A stretch of DNA of 64,000 bases from Amycolatopsis sp. EV170708-02-1 (GTDB lineage: Bacteria > Actinomycetota > Actinomycetes > Mycobacteriales > Pseudonocardiaceae), in NCBI RefSeq assembly GCF_022479115.1, contig NZ_CP092497.1, forward strand, positions 7,502,001 through 7,566,000, given 5' to 3'. A model generated the notes under the pieces. The model had not been told where the DNA came from and searched no databases. It was given only the letters and a program-made list of their open reading frames with translations. Shown here one piece after another: positions 34,063-43,057 of the stretch (position 1 is its first letter; every line of letters begins with the position of its first letter). A program made the translations under genes and the position numbers.

Positions 34063-34878
34063 CTACTTCAACGCGCGCGTGGCCAGCTGGTCGAATTCGC
34101 GATCCGGCAGGGTCCTGTTGAGCTCCAGCAGCTGCTCGGCGAGATGGCCGACGGCGTACCGCGTGTCCGGCTTCTCGGCCTCGATGGCGCGGCAAATGGC
34201 GTCCACGACCACCGACGGGTCGGAGCCGTCGCTGAGCCCGGTTTCCCCGTGCCGCGCCATGGCCTCCGCCATCTCCCGGTACGCCCCGTGGCCGGAGTTC
34301 TCCCTTAGCTGCGCGGAAGTCCGGTCCTCGAACTCGGTCTTGATGATGCCCGGCTGGATGATGACGACGTCGATGCCGAAGGGCTCGACCTCCATCCGGA
34401 GCGTGTCGGAGAAGGCTTCGAGCGCGTGCTTCGACGCGTAGTACCAAGCGCCGAACGGCAAGGCGATCTCGCCGCCGATCGACGAGACGTTGACGATCGT
34501 GCCGGATCGCTGAGCCCGCATGGCCGGCAGGACGAGCTGAACGAGCCTGGCGGGCGCGAGGAGATTGACTTCGAGCTGATCGCGCGCGCTGTCGAGCGGC
34601 ACGTCCTCGACGGCGCCGTGCAGCACGGTGCCCGCGTTGTTGACCAGGACGTCGATCCGTTGCCGCTCTTCGAGAACGGTGCCGACCGCCTGTCGGAGAT
34701 CGTCCTCGCTCCGGGCGTCCATCTTCAGCACCTGGCCGCCCGCCTCGCGGAGGTCGTCCATCTTCTCCACGCGCCTCGCGGCTCCGTAGACGATGTGCCC
34801 GGCGCGCAGGAGTTCCAGCGCGGTGGCGTGGCCGATCCCCGACGAAGCACCGGTGACCAGGCAGACCTTGGCCGTCAT
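34063..34878 (-). CDS. Short-chain dehydrogenase/reductase
   Basis: NAD(P)-dependent oxidoreductase of 271 residues. The cofactor motif TGASSGIG, NNAG, the catalytic Ser in VSSIGG and YYASK are all present. The substrate is unknown. ATG start after AGGAGG. It is divergent from the GbsR-like regulator, probably its controller. Confidence 0.92.
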   Translation of the reverse strand: MTAKVCLVTGASSGIGHATALELLRAGHIVYGAARRVEKMDDLREAGGQVLKMDARSEDDLRQAVGTVLEERQRIDVLVNNAGTVLHGAVEDVPLDSARDQLEVNLLAPARLVQLVLPAMRAQRSGTIVNVSSIGGEIALPFGAWYYASKHALEAFSDTLRMEVEPFGIDVVIIQPGIIKTEFEDRTSAQLRENSGHGAYREMAEAMARHGETGLSDGSDPSVVVDAICRAIEAEKPDTRYAVGHLAEQLLELNRTLPDREFDQLATRALK

Positions 34879-34999
34879 CGCGGGTGCACCTCCTGATCTT
34901 TTCGGTTACGACGAAACCGTAGGCCCGTTTTTTCCCTTCCTGCAACACAGAACCTAGAATCGATGCAATGACCATGCCGCTGAACGCACCGGAGGACGC

Positions 35000-35674
35000 G
35001 TGCCGGGTAACCGCCTGACCCGCGACGAGCGCGGGCAGATCGCGTCGGGGCTGGCGGAGGGGCTCTCCTACGCCGAAATCGCCCGTCGGATGGACCGCCC
35101 CAAATCGACCGTGATCCGGGAAGTGGCGCGCAACGGCGGCGCCCACGGCTACCGGCCGGATCAGGCGCAGCAGGCGACGCGATGGCGGGCGCGCCGCCGC
35201 AAACCCGGCCCGCCGACCAGCGCCCCGCGACCCCCGGGAACGCTGCGCGACTTCGAAACCGAATTCGCCGAGACGATGGCCGCGACCGGTGTCCCGGCGA
35301 TGATGGCCAGGGTCCTGGCCTGTCTGTTCACCGCGGACACCGGCGGCGGCACCGCCGCCGAACTGGTCGCCAGGCTGGAGGTCAGCCCCGCGTCGGTGTC
35401 CAAGGCCGTCGGCTGGCTCGAACAACGCGGCCTGATCACTCGCGAGCGTGACGGCCGACGGCAGCGCTACGTCATCGACGAAGACTTCGGCTACCGCGCC
35501 TGGCAGACGAGTCTCGAAGCGATGACCCAATGGGCGGAAGTCACCCGGCGAGGTGCCGCCCTGCTCGACGGCCCGGCCGGTGCGCGACTGGACGCGACCA
35601 GCCGGTTCTTCCGGCATCTGCGCGAGGACATGAGCGAGGCGGCCGAACACTGGCGGCGGACGAGCCCGCGCTGA
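35000..35674 (+). CDS. Regulator fusing an IS30-type helix-turn-helix to a GbsR/MarR domain
   Basis: Protein of 224 residues. Residues 5-60 (LTRDERGQIASGLAEGLSYA, then KSTVIREVARNGG) match the N-terminal helix-turn-helix of IS30-family transposases, but no DDE catalytic domain follows. The remainder (ARVLACLFT, ASVSKAVGWLEQRGLITRER, RQRYVIDE) is a winged helix of the GbsR/MarR type. It probably senses a ligand and controls the divergent SDR gene. GTG start after GGAGGA. A strong hairpin follows the stop. Confidence 0.8.
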   Translation: MPGNRLTRDERGQIASGLAEGLSYAEIARRMDRPKSTVIREVARNGGAHGYRPDQAQQATRWRARRRKPGPPTSAPRPPGTLRDFETEFAETMAATGVPAMMARVLACLFTADTGGGTAAELVARLEVSPASVSKAVGWLEQRGLITRERDGRRQRYVIDEDFGYRAWQTSLEAMTQWAEVTRRGAALLDGPAGARLDATSRFFRHLREDMSEAAEHWRRTSPR

Positions 35675-35706
35675 CGGGGCGGGCGACCGAAAGCCGCCCG
35701 CCCCGT
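35674..35706. terminator. Terminator after the GbsR-like gene
   Basis: ACGGGGCGGGCG and CGCCCGCCCCGT form perfect 12-bp arms with a 9-nt loop. It lies between convergent genes (regulator and the M15-like protein), so it may serve both. Confidence 0.75.
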
Positions 35707-35722
35707 CCGGAACGCCGTGGCG

Positions 35723-36541
35723 TCACCCACGCTTGAATTCCTCCCAGGTCACCTTCTTCACCTTGGGGCCGTCGTCCTTGGCGTGGCTCGCCAGCCCGTT
35801 GAGCCCCTTGAAGTAGTCACCGGCCTGGGCCTGCGCCTGCGGCGACATGTCGGTGTCGCTGATCGCGATGCCGTGGATGTGCTCCACCCAGTCGCCCTGG
35901 CTCGGCGTGCGGTGCCACGCGGCGAACCCGACCTCGCGCAGCGCCTTCACCGCGGCGGTCTTGTTCGAAAGGTTGTTCACCGAGATGTCGACGGCGCCGC
36001 CGCCGTCGTGCGTCCCGCCCGAAGCGCCCACACCGCCGGCGTTGTACGAGCCCTGCGTGATGGTGAACTTCACCCCGGCCTTCTTCTCCGCGGCCGCGAT
36101 CATGTCGGCGGTGCGCTTGTTGACCGTCTTGCCGTCCAGGCTGGTCTTCGAGCCGACGCTGATCGGCGCGGTCACGGTGTAGCGGCCCTTGCCCAGTTCG
36201 GTCAGCGAGCCCTTGCCGGGCAGGCCGCTCGCGGCGAGGCCGCTGTGCCCGAGCGACTTCTGGTACTTCTGGTACGCCTTCACCGTCGATGTGCCGAAGT
36301 GCCCGTCGACCTGCTTCTTGTCGAGCAGGTTCTTCGCGGCCAGCGCCTGCTCGACCACCTTGACGCTCTCCCCGGAGCCCGGTGTGATCGACTGGTCGGC
36401 CTTGTACGGATCCCACATGGCCGCCTTGACCACGGCCTCCATGTTGACCGAGGGTGCGGCCACCGCGGGCTGTGCCGCCGTCATCCCCAGCGTGGCCCCG
36501 GACAGAGCGGCGAACATCGCGGCGGTTGCCACCTTGCGCAT
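35723..36541 (-). CDS. Secreted peptidoglycan-binding protein with M15-like metallopeptidase motifs
   Basis: Exported protein of 272 residues with a signal peptide (ATAAMFAALSGATLGMTAAQ, cut near AVAA). Residues 55-100 resemble a peptidoglycan-binding domain (VVEQALAAKNLLDKKQVDGH, FGTSTVKAYQKYQ). The C-terminal part has THDGGGAVDISV and VEHIHGIAI, the spacing of zinc ligands (His, Asp, His) in M15/LAS peptidases such as D-Ala-D-Ala carboxypeptidases. It probably trims or remodels the wall. It is not close to VanX or VanY in sequence, so a resistance role is only a possibility. ATG after AAGGAG. Confidence 0.75.
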   Translation of the reverse strand: MRKVATAAMFAALSGATLGMTAAQPAVAAPSVNMEAVVKAAMWDPYKADQSITPGSGESVKVVEQALAAKNLLDKKQVDGHFGTSTVKAYQKYQKSLGHSGLAASGLPGKGSLTELGKGRYTVTAPISVGSKTSLDGKTVNKRTADMIAAAEKKAGVKFTITQGSYNAGGVGASGGTHDGGGAVDISVNNLSNKTAAVKALREVGFAAWHRTPSQGDWVEHIHGIAISDTDMSPQAQAQAGDYFKGLNGLASHAKDDGPKVKKVTWEEFKRG

Positions 36542-36718
36542 GACTGCTCCTTCACTCGATGGCTGCTCCCCGTGAGCAGCTCGTGACCGACACTGGCCCG
36601 GACGCGGTGTCAGCGGGAACCGCCTGTACGGAACGTCTGACGTCAAAACCCGCAGGTTGACAGCGTTTGACAACGCCGTGACCGGCTCGATCCCGCTGGT
36701 CAGCGCGGCGATCCGGAC

Positions 36719-36753
36719 ACTCTTCGCGATATAGTCACCAAGCCGCGAAGAGT
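36719..36753. promoter_or_regulatory. Inverted repeat around the promoter of the NBR1-Ig protein gene
   Basis: ACTCTTCGCG (36719-36728) and CGCGAAGAGT (36744-36753) are perfect 10-bp arms with 15 nt between them. A good -10 hexamer, TATAGT, sits inside at 36730-36735. A protein bound here would cover the transcription start; the helix-turn-helix protein encoded just downstream is the obvious candidate. Confidence 0.6.
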
Positions 36754-36796
36754 GACGAAAAGCGTTGTCACGTTGGACACGATCGCGAGGGGGAGC

Positions 36797-37558
36797 GTGC
36801 CGGAACCGCGAACAGGAGAACGGGCGCCGGAGCTCGAAGCGTTCATGGACGAGCTGCGGAAGCTCCGGACGCGAGCCGGGGAGCCGTCCTTCCGGAAGAT
36901 GGCCGCGAGGTCCGGCGCGGTGTCCCACGCGACCCTGCACCTCACCGTCACCGGCAAGCGGTTGCAGCCGTGGGAGACGGTCCGGGAGTTCGTCCGCGCC
37001 TGCGACGGTGACGAAGCGGAATGGCACGCCCGCTGGCAGGGTGTCCAGCTCGTGCTCTCCGCCGACCGCGAACCGGAGCCCGCGCCGCGGTCGCGGTCCA
37101 AGCTCCTCCTGGTGACGCTCGCCCTCGTCGCCGTCGCCGCGATCGCCGCCGTCGTGGTCGTCCTGCTGCCGGACGCGCAGGACCCGTCCGCGCCGCCCCT
37201 TCCCGGTGACGCGAGCAAATTCGTCGCCGACGTCACCATCCCCGACGACACCGTGGTCAAACCGGGCAGCCAGTTCGTGAAGGTGTGGGAGCTCAAGAAC
37301 ACCGGCACCGTCGAATGGCGGAACCGGTATCTGCGCCGCACCGACCTCCCGGTCGCGCCCGGCGCCTGCCGCACCCCGGACCGGATCCCGGTCAACGACA
37401 CCGCCCCGCAGGGGAACGTGCAGGTGACGGTCACCGTGAGCGCCCCGCCGACCGCGCCCGTCGACTGCAAGGTCTTCTGGAAGATGGTCGACGAGGAGAA
37501 CCGGGAACTGTTCCCGGCCAGCAGGCCGATCTACTTCTCGGTGCGCGTGCGCGCCTGA
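36797..37558 (+). CDS. Membrane-anchored helix-turn-helix protein with extracellular NBR1-type Ig domain
   Basis: Protein of 253 residues. The cytoplasmic N-terminus carries a helix-turn-helix-like segment (FRKMAARSGAVSHATLHLTV) typical of actinobacterial proteins that begin with ELRKLRTRAGEPS. A single membrane helix (LLLVTLALVAVAAIAAVVVV) follows. The outer part is an Ig-like domain of the NBR1 type (FVKVWELKNTGTVEWRNRYL). It may transmit an outside signal to DNA or a partner. I chose GTG 36797 because AGGGGGA precedes it; an in-frame GTG at 36752 lies inside the operator. Confidence 0.75.
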   Translation: MPEPRTGERAPELEAFMDELRKLRTRAGEPSFRKMAARSGAVSHATLHLTVTGKRLQPWETVREFVRACDGDEAEWHARWQGVQLVLSADREPEPAPRSRSKLLLVTLALVAVAAIAAVVVVLLPDAQDPSAPPLPGDASKFVADVTIPDDTVVKPGSQFVKVWELKNTGTVEWRNRYLRRTDLPVAPGACRTPDRIPVNDTAPQGNVQVTVTVSAPPTAPVDCKVFWKMVDEENRELFPASRPIYFSVRVRA

Positions 37559-37666
37559 GCCGGTGAAAACACCTCGTTCGGCCGGAAAAGTGCGCTGCCA
37601 GCGCTTTCCGGGCTCCCTACGCTGAATTCCGCGCACGAGAACCACAAACGGCCTCGGGAGGCTCCA

Positions 37667-38236
37667 GTGAGAGCAACGAGAATCGTGTTCTGCGCCCTGT
37701 TCGCCCTCGGCGCCGCCTGCCTTTCCCCGGCGACGGCGACGGCGCGAAACGCGTTCACCCTGTCCAGCAGCGCTTTCGCCGACGGCGGTCTCATGCCCAA
37801 GGTGCACGAGTGCACCAGCGGCGGCGGGAACGATCCGGCCAAGAAGAACGAGTCGCCGCCACTGGCCTGGTCGGGCGCTCCCACCGCGGCGAAGAGCTAC
37901 GCGATCGTCATGCGCGACCTCGACAACGCCAACCTCATCCACTGGGTCATCTACGACATCCCGGCGTCCACGGCCTCGCTCCCCCAGAACGTCCAGCACG
38001 TCTACCGGCCCCCGGTGCCGGCCGGCTCCAGGCAGGTCTACTACCGCGGCAGCGCCAGCCTCTACGGCTACCAGGGCCCGTGCTCGCCCTCGACCGTGAA
38101 CACCTACGAGTTCGTCGTGCACGCCCTCGACCGGGCCTCGCTCACCGGCCTGAACTCGGGTTCGTCGACCCAAGCCGCCGCCAGGGCGATCACCGCGGCC
38201 TCGATCGGTTCGGCGAGGATCACCGGCGAGTCGTAA
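37667..38236 (+). CDS. Secreted PEBP-family protein (YbhB/YbcL type)
   Basis: Exported protein of 189 residues with a signal peptide (IVFCALFALGAACLSPATAT). The PEBP fold is recognised from SPPLAWSGAP, YAIVMRDLDNANLIHWVIYDIP and YGYQGPCSPS. The function of bacterial members is unclear; some inhibit proteases. GTG start after GGGAGG. It lies 32 nt upstream of the SARP gene on the same strand, so read-through is possible. Confidence 0.85.
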   Translation: MRATRIVFCALFALGAACLSPATATARNAFTLSSSAFADGGLMPKVHECTSGGGNDPAKKNESPPLAWSGAPTAAKSYAIVMRDLDNANLIHWVIYDIPASTASLPQNVQHVYRPPVPAGSRQVYYRGSASLYGYQGPCSPSTVNTYEFVVHALDRASLTGLNSGSSTQAAARAITAASIGSARITGES

Positions 38237-38268
38237 GTCCCCTGGTCACCCGTGGCAAAATCGGCCCA

Positions 38269-41200
38269 ATGCGGATCGGGATGCTGGGGCCCTTCGAGGT
38301 GCACACGGACGACGGCGGGCTCGCCGACGTGCCGGGCGCGCGGCTGCGCGGGCTGTTGATCGCCCTCGCGCTCGAGCCGGGCCGTGTGGTCCCGAAAGCG
38401 ACACTCGTCGACTGGATCTGGGGCGAGCAGCCCCCGGCCGACGCGACGAACGCCTTGCAGCGCTTGGTTTCCCGGCTGCGGAAGGTGCTTCCGGACGGCG
38501 TCGTCGAGGGACAGACCGACGGCTACCGGCTGAAGGTGGCGCCCGAGGACGTCGACGCCGTGCGCTTCGAGCGGCTCATCGAGCAGGCCCGCGGCGACGA
38601 GGAACCGAGGCGGCTGCGCGAGGCGCTCGGGCTGTGGCGCGGGGCGGCCATGCAGGACGTCGGCCTGCAGGACAGCGGTGCGTTCGATGCCGCGATCACC
38701 CGGCTCGAAGGGCTTCGCCTGACGGCGCTGGAGGACCGGTTCGACGCGGAACTCGACCTCGGGCACGGCGCGAACCTGGTCACCGAGCTGACCGACCTGG
38801 TGGCCGCGCATCCGCTGCGCGAGCGGCTCGTCGCGGCGTTGCTGCGGGCCCTCGCGGCGACCGGCCGCGACACCGAAGCGCTGCTCGTCTACCAGCGCAC
38901 GAGGGAGGCACTGGCCGACGCGCTCGGCGTCGACCCGTCGCCGGAGCTGTCCGCGGTGCACGTCCAGCTGCTGCGGGGCGAGCTGGGAAGGCGCGAGGAG
39001 AACCGCAAGACCAACGTGCGCGCCGAGCTGACCAGCTTCGTCGGCAAGGACGACGACGTCGCCAAGGTCCGCGAGCTCGTCGCCGAACACCGGCTCACCA
39101 CTCTGATCGGGCCCGGCGGTTCGGGGAAGACCAGGCTGGCCACGGAAACCGCGCGTACCGTGCTCGGCGACCTCCCGGACGGCGCTTGGCTGGTGGAGCT
39201 CGCGGCCATCGGCCCCGATGATGACGTCGCCCAGGCGACCCTCGCCGCGCTCGGCCTGCGCGATGCGCTGCTCGGCGATTCTTCGAACGCCGAACCCGCC
39301 GAGCGGGTCGTCGCCGCGATCCGCGACCGGGAAGTCCTGCTGATCCTGGACAACTGCGAGCACGTGATCGAGGCGGCCGCGGCCTTCGCCCACCGGGTGC
39401 TCGGGGAATGCCGCCGTCTCCGGATCCTGGCGACGAGCCGGGAGCCGCTCGGCATCACCGGCGAGACGTTGTGGCATGTCGTGCCGCTGGCCGTCCCGGA
39501 CCGGCACGCCGCCCCCGGCGAGATCGAAGCCTCCCCCGCCGTCCGGTTGCTGCGGGACCGGGCGAGCGCGGTGCGCAAGGATTTCGTGGCCGACAAGACC
39601 ACTCTCGCCACGATGGCGCGCGTGTGCCGGATCCTGGACGGGATGCCGCTGGCGATCGAACTGGCCGCGGCCCGGCTGCGCACGATGTCCGTCGAGCAGC
39701 TCGCGAACCGGCTCGACGACCGGTTCCGGTTGCTCACCGGCGGCAGCCGGACCGCGCTGCCCCGGCACCGGACGTTGCGCGCCATGGTCGACTGGAGCTG
39801 GGAGCTGCTGTCCGACGCCGAACGGACCGTCCTGTGCCGTCTCTCGGTGTTCTCGGGCGGGGCGAGCCTGGAAGCCGCCGAGCGCGTCTGCGTCAGCGAG
39901 GCCGTCGAGGAGTACGAGGTCCTCGAACTGCTCACCGCGCTGACCGAGAAGTCGCTGCTGGTCTCCGCCGGAGACGAAGCGCCGCGCTACCGGATGCTCG
40001 GCACGATCAAGGAGTACGCCGCGCAACGGCTCGCCGAGGCGGACGGGACACTGCTGGCGCGCCACGCGCATCTCGCGTATTTCACCGATCTCGCCGAGGC
40101 CGCGGAGCCGATGCTCCGCCGCGCCGAACAGCTGGAATGGCTCGCCAAGCTCAACGCCGAGCACGACAACATCACCGCCGCGATGCGTGGTGCCCTCGCG
40201 GCGGGCGAGGCACCGGAAGCGATGCGGCTCGCGGCGGCCTGTGGCTGGTACTGGTGGCTCAGCGGGCACCGCACGGAAGGCATGGAACTCGTCAGCGCGG
40301 CCGTCACGACGCCGGGCGAGGTGCCGGAAGAGATCGCGGCCGTCGTGTACGGGCTCGTCTCGCTCTTCGTGAGCTCCGGTTTCGCCGACGAACAGACCGC
40401 GGCCAAGTGGATCCACGAGTCGTACCGGCTGGGGACGCGGACCGAGAAGAAGCATCCGCTGCTGGGCCTCGTCGTCCCGCTGGAACGCATGCTGGCCGGG
40501 GACGAGGCGCTGTCCGCGTGGGAGCCGGTGCTCGCGGACGAAAACCCGTGGGTCCGCGCGCTCGGCAGGCTGCACCTCGGCAAGATGCGGGTCACGCTCG
40601 GGCATCCCGGCCGGGAGGCGGACGAATACCTCGAAAGGGCGCTCGGTGAGTTCCGGGCCATCGGGGAACGGTTCGGGATCTCGTTCGCCCTGACCGAACT
40701 GGCGGACCGGCTCGCCACGCGGGGCGAGTTCGCCACCGCGTGCGAGTACTACGAACAGGCGGTCACCGTGGTGACCGAGGTCGGTTCCGTCGAGGACCTG
40801 ATCCGGCTGCGGTCGCGGCAGGCACAGCTGTTCTGGCTGATGGGCGACGAGGAGGCCAGCGCGTCGGCGGCCGCCGACGCGGAGCGGCGCGCCGAGCGAG
40901 TCACCTGGCCGGGCGCGCTGGGCATGTTCGCCCTTTCGCAGGCGGAACTCCTCCACTGGCGTGGCGAAACCGAGGAAGCGGCGAAGCAACTCGACTTCGC
41001 GACGACCGTGATGGGCGACGAAGCGGGATTGGGACACGTCCGCGCCATCACCCATGACCTTCGCGGCTACTTCACCGACGATCTCAACCGATCCCGTGAA
41101 CACCGCGAAGCGGCCTATCAGGCGGCGCATGAGGTGCGGTATCAGCCCTTGATCGCCCACGTGCTCGTCGGCATCGCGGATCTGGCCCTGCGCAAGGACG

Positions 41201-41394
41201 ATGCCGAGCAGGCCGCGCGTCTGGTCGGGGCGGCCGACGAACTACGCGGGCTGCCGGATCGGTCCCGGCCGGACGTGACCCGGATCGAGGAGACAGCGCT
41301 GCGCCGCCTCGGCGAAGCGAAGTTCGCGGAGGCGGCGCGAGAAGGAGCTGCGGCGGACTGGAAACAGCTGGCCGAGGTCACGCTCGCTTCTTGA
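38269..41394 (+). CDS. SARP-type regulator with ATPase and C-terminal helical repeats
   Basis: Regulator of 1,041 residues. The N-terminus has an OmpR-like winged helix (MRIGMLGPFEVHTDDGGLAD, SRLRKVLPDG) and a bacterial transcriptional activation domain (LREALGLWRG, EALLVYQRTREALADALGVDPSPEL). An ATPase follows (GPGGSGKTRLA Walker A, VLLILDNCEHV Walker B, ILATSREPLGI), then about 500 residues of helical repeats. Such large SARPs switch on secondary-metabolite genes by binding 11-bp-phased repeats; exactly such repeats lie upstream of the P450 and ABC genes nearby. ATG at 38269. The 3' end overlaps the convergent ABC permease gene by 17 nt. Confidence 0.9.
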   Translation: MRIGMLGPFEVHTDDGGLADVPGARLRGLLIALALEPGRVVPKATLVDWIWGEQPPADATNALQRLVSRLRKVLPDGVVEGQTDGYRLKVAPEDVDAVRFERLIEQARGDEEPRRLREALGLWRGAAMQDVGLQDSGAFDAAITRLEGLRLTALEDRFDAELDLGHGANLVTELTDLVAAHPLRERLVAALLRALAATGRDTEALLVYQRTREALADALGVDPSPELSAVHVQLLRGELGRREENRKTNVRAELTSFVGKDDDVAKVRELVAEHRLTTLIGPGGSGKTRLATETARTVLGDLPDGAWLVELAAIGPDDDVAQATLAALGLRDALLGDSSNAEPAERVVAAIRDREVLLILDNCEHVIEAAAAFAHRVLGECRRLRILATSREPLGITGETLWHVVPLAVPDRHAAPGEIEASPAVRLLRDRASAVRKDFVADKTTLATMARVCRILDGMPLAIELAAARLRTMSVEQLANRLDDRFRLLTGGSRTALPRHRTLRAMVDWSWELLSDAERTVLCRLSVFSGGASLEAAERVCVSEAVEEYEVLELLTALTEKSLLVSAGDEAPRYRMLGTIKEYAAQRLAEADGTLLARHAHLAYFTDLAEAAEPMLRRAEQLEWLAKLNAEHDNITAAMRGALAAGEAPEAMRLAAACGWYWWLSGHRTEGMELVSAAVTTPGEVPEEIAAVVYGLVSLFVSSGFADEQTAAKWIHESYRLGTRTEKKHPLLGLVVPLERMLAGDEALSAWEPVLADENPWVRALGRLHLGKMRVTLGHPGREADEYLERALGEFRAIGERFGISFALTELADRLATRGEFATACEYYEQAVTVVTEVGSVEDLIRLRSRQAQLFWLMGDEEASASAAADAERRAERVTWPGALGMFALSQAELLHWRGETEEAAKQLDFATTVMGDEAGLGHVRAITHDLRGYFTDDLNRSREHREAAYQAAHEVRYQPLIAHVLVGIADLALRKDDAEQAARLVGAADELRGLPDRSRPDVTRIEETALRRLGEAKFAEAAREGAAADWKQLAEVTLAS

Positions 41395-42121
41395 ACGTCG
41401 AGGACGCCCACAGGTATCCGGCGAGCGCGATCCCGGCGCACCAGCCGAGGGCCGGGAGCACGTCGCCCGCGGCGGCCGCCCCGTTGAGAAGTCCGCGCAG
41501 CGTCTCGATGATCGGCGTGAAGGGCTGGTACTGGGCGAACTCCCGGAGCCCCGGCCCCATCTTCTCGGCGGGCACGATCGCGCTGCTGAAGAACGGCAGC
41601 ATGATCAGCGGCACCGAGGCCATCCCCGCGGTTTCCGGGGATTTCGCCGCCAGTCCCAGCGCGACCGTCAGCCAGGCCGCCGCGAAACCGAGCAGGACGA
41701 CGATGCCCACCACGCCGAGCCAGTCGAGGAAACCGGCCGCCGGGGAGAAGCCCAGCAGGAAGGCCACCCCGGTGAGCGCCGCGATGGCGACCAGGTTGGT
41801 CAGGACGCTGGCGATGACGTGCCCGGTCAGCACCGCGCCGCGGGAGACGTCCATGACCTTGAACCGGTTGATGATGCCCTTGGTCATGTCGGAGTTCACC
41901 GCTGTCGCGGTGGCCCCGAGGCCGTAGCAGACGGCCAGCAGCATCAAACCCGGTGTCGCGTAGTCGATGTAGTCGACGCCGACGCTGAACGCGTCCCCGA
42001 AGACGTAGACGAACATCAGCATCATCACCACCGGCATCAGGATCGCGTTGAACACCGAGGTCGGATTGCGGACGAGATGCTTGAAGTTACGGCGCAACAT
42101 CACCGTCGAGGGGGAGTTCAT
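41378..42121 (-). CDS. ABC-2 permease (DrrB-like)
   Basis: Membrane subunit of 247 residues with six predicted helices (for example FNAILMPVVMMLMFVYVFGD and LMLLAVCYGLGATATAV) and the conserved region GIINRFKVMDVSRGAVLTGHV of the DrrB family. It pairs with the ATPase encoded just upstream; start and stop overlap (ATGA). It probably exports the product of the neighbouring PKS/P450 genes. Confidence 0.9.
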   Translation of the reverse strand: MNSPSTVMLRRNFKHLVRNPTSVFNAILMPVVMMLMFVYVFGDAFSVGVDYIDYATPGLMLLAVCYGLGATATAVNSDMTKGIINRFKVMDVSRGAVLTGHVIASVLTNLVAIAALTGVAFLLGFSPAAGFLDWLGVVGIVVLLGFAAAWLTVALGLAAKSPETAGMASVPLIMLPFFSSAIVPAEKMGPGLREFAQYQPFTPIIETLRGLLNGAAAAGDVLPALGWCAGIALAGYLWASSTFKKRA

Positions 42122-43050
42122 CGGGTTGCCTCCGTGTCGTGGCCGGTCAGGGCGAGGAAAACGTCATCGAGATCAGGGGTGTGGACGGAGAACTCTTCGG
42201 CGGCGATCGAGTACTCGTCGAGCCGGTCGAGCAGCGAGCGCAGGGATTTCGTCCCGGCGTCGCTGGGGATCCGCAGGTCGAGCTCCTCGTCGTCGCGGGT
42301 GGCTCCGGGGAAGATCCGCGCCGCCGCGTCGAGTTCGGCGACGGTGGTGAAGTGGAGCCGGACGTGCGTGCCGGGCATCCGGCGTTTGAGCTCGGCGGGC
42401 GTGCCCTGTGCGACCAGGCGGCCCTGGTCGAGGACCGCGATCCGGTCGGCGAGCTGGTCGGCTTCTTCGAGGTACTGGGTGGTGAGGAAGACGGTCACGC
42501 CGCCGGCCACCAGTTCGCGGATGATCGACCACATCGTGCGGCGGCTGCGCGGGTCCAGGCCCGTGGTGGGCTCGTCGAGGAAGATGATCCGCGGATCGCC
42601 GACGAGCGTCATCGCCAGATCCAGCTTCCGGCGCATACCGCCGGAGTAGGTCGACGCCGGTTTGCGCGCCGATTCCACCAGGTCGAAGCGTTCCAGCAGC
42701 TCGGACACGACGCCCTTGCCCGCTTTCCCGCGGCTCAGATCCACCATCAGCTGGAGGTTCTCCTGGCCGGTCAGCAGTTCGTCCACCGCCGCGAACTGGC
42801 CGGTGACGCCGATCGCCGCACGCACCGCCTTGGGCTCGGTCACCAGGTCGTGGCCCGCGACCTTCGCGGTCCCGCCGTCGGCCTTCATCAGGGTGGTCAG
42901 CAGGTTCACCGTCGTGGTCTTCCCCGCCCCGTTCGGGCCGAGCAGGGAGAAGATGGTGCCCGCCCGGACTTCGAGGTCTATACCGTCGAGCACGACTTTG
43001 TCGCCGAAGGTCTTGCGCAGTCCGGAGACCGCGATCGCTGTGTCGTTCAT
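42118..43050 (-). CDS. ABC transporter ATPase (DrrA-like)
   Basis: ATPase of 310 residues with Walker A GPNGAGKTTT, signature YSGGMRRKLDLAMTLVG and Walker B IIFLDEPTTGLD, and the C-terminal extension of DrrA-type drug exporters. I chose ATG 43050 (MNDTAIAVSGLRKTFG); the in-frame GTG at 43080 would sit inside the operator. The predicted transcription start falls almost on the ATG, so the mRNA may be leaderless. Divergent from the P450 gene. Confidence 0.92.
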   Translation of the reverse strand: MNDTAIAVSGLRKTFGDKVVLDGIDLEVRAGTIFSLLGPNGAGKTTTVNLLTTLMKADGGTAKVAGHDLVTEPKAVRAAIGVTGQFAAVDELLTGQENLQLMVDLSRGKAGKGVVSELLERFDLVESARKPASTYSGGMRRKLDLAMTLVGDPRIIFLDEPTTGLDPRSRRTMWSIIRELVAGGVTVFLTTQYLEEADQLADRIAVLDQGRLVAQGTPAELKRRMPGTHVRLHFTTVAELDAAARIFPGATRDDEELDLRIPSDAGTKSLRSLLDRLDEYSIAAEEFSVHTPDLDDVFLALTGHDTEATR

Positions 43051-43057
43051 GGGCACC

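Noticed and set aside
35000..35200. IS30-family insertion element
   Set aside because: Only the helix-turn-helix is present, no DDE domain or terminal repeats, and it continues in frame into a MarR-like domain.
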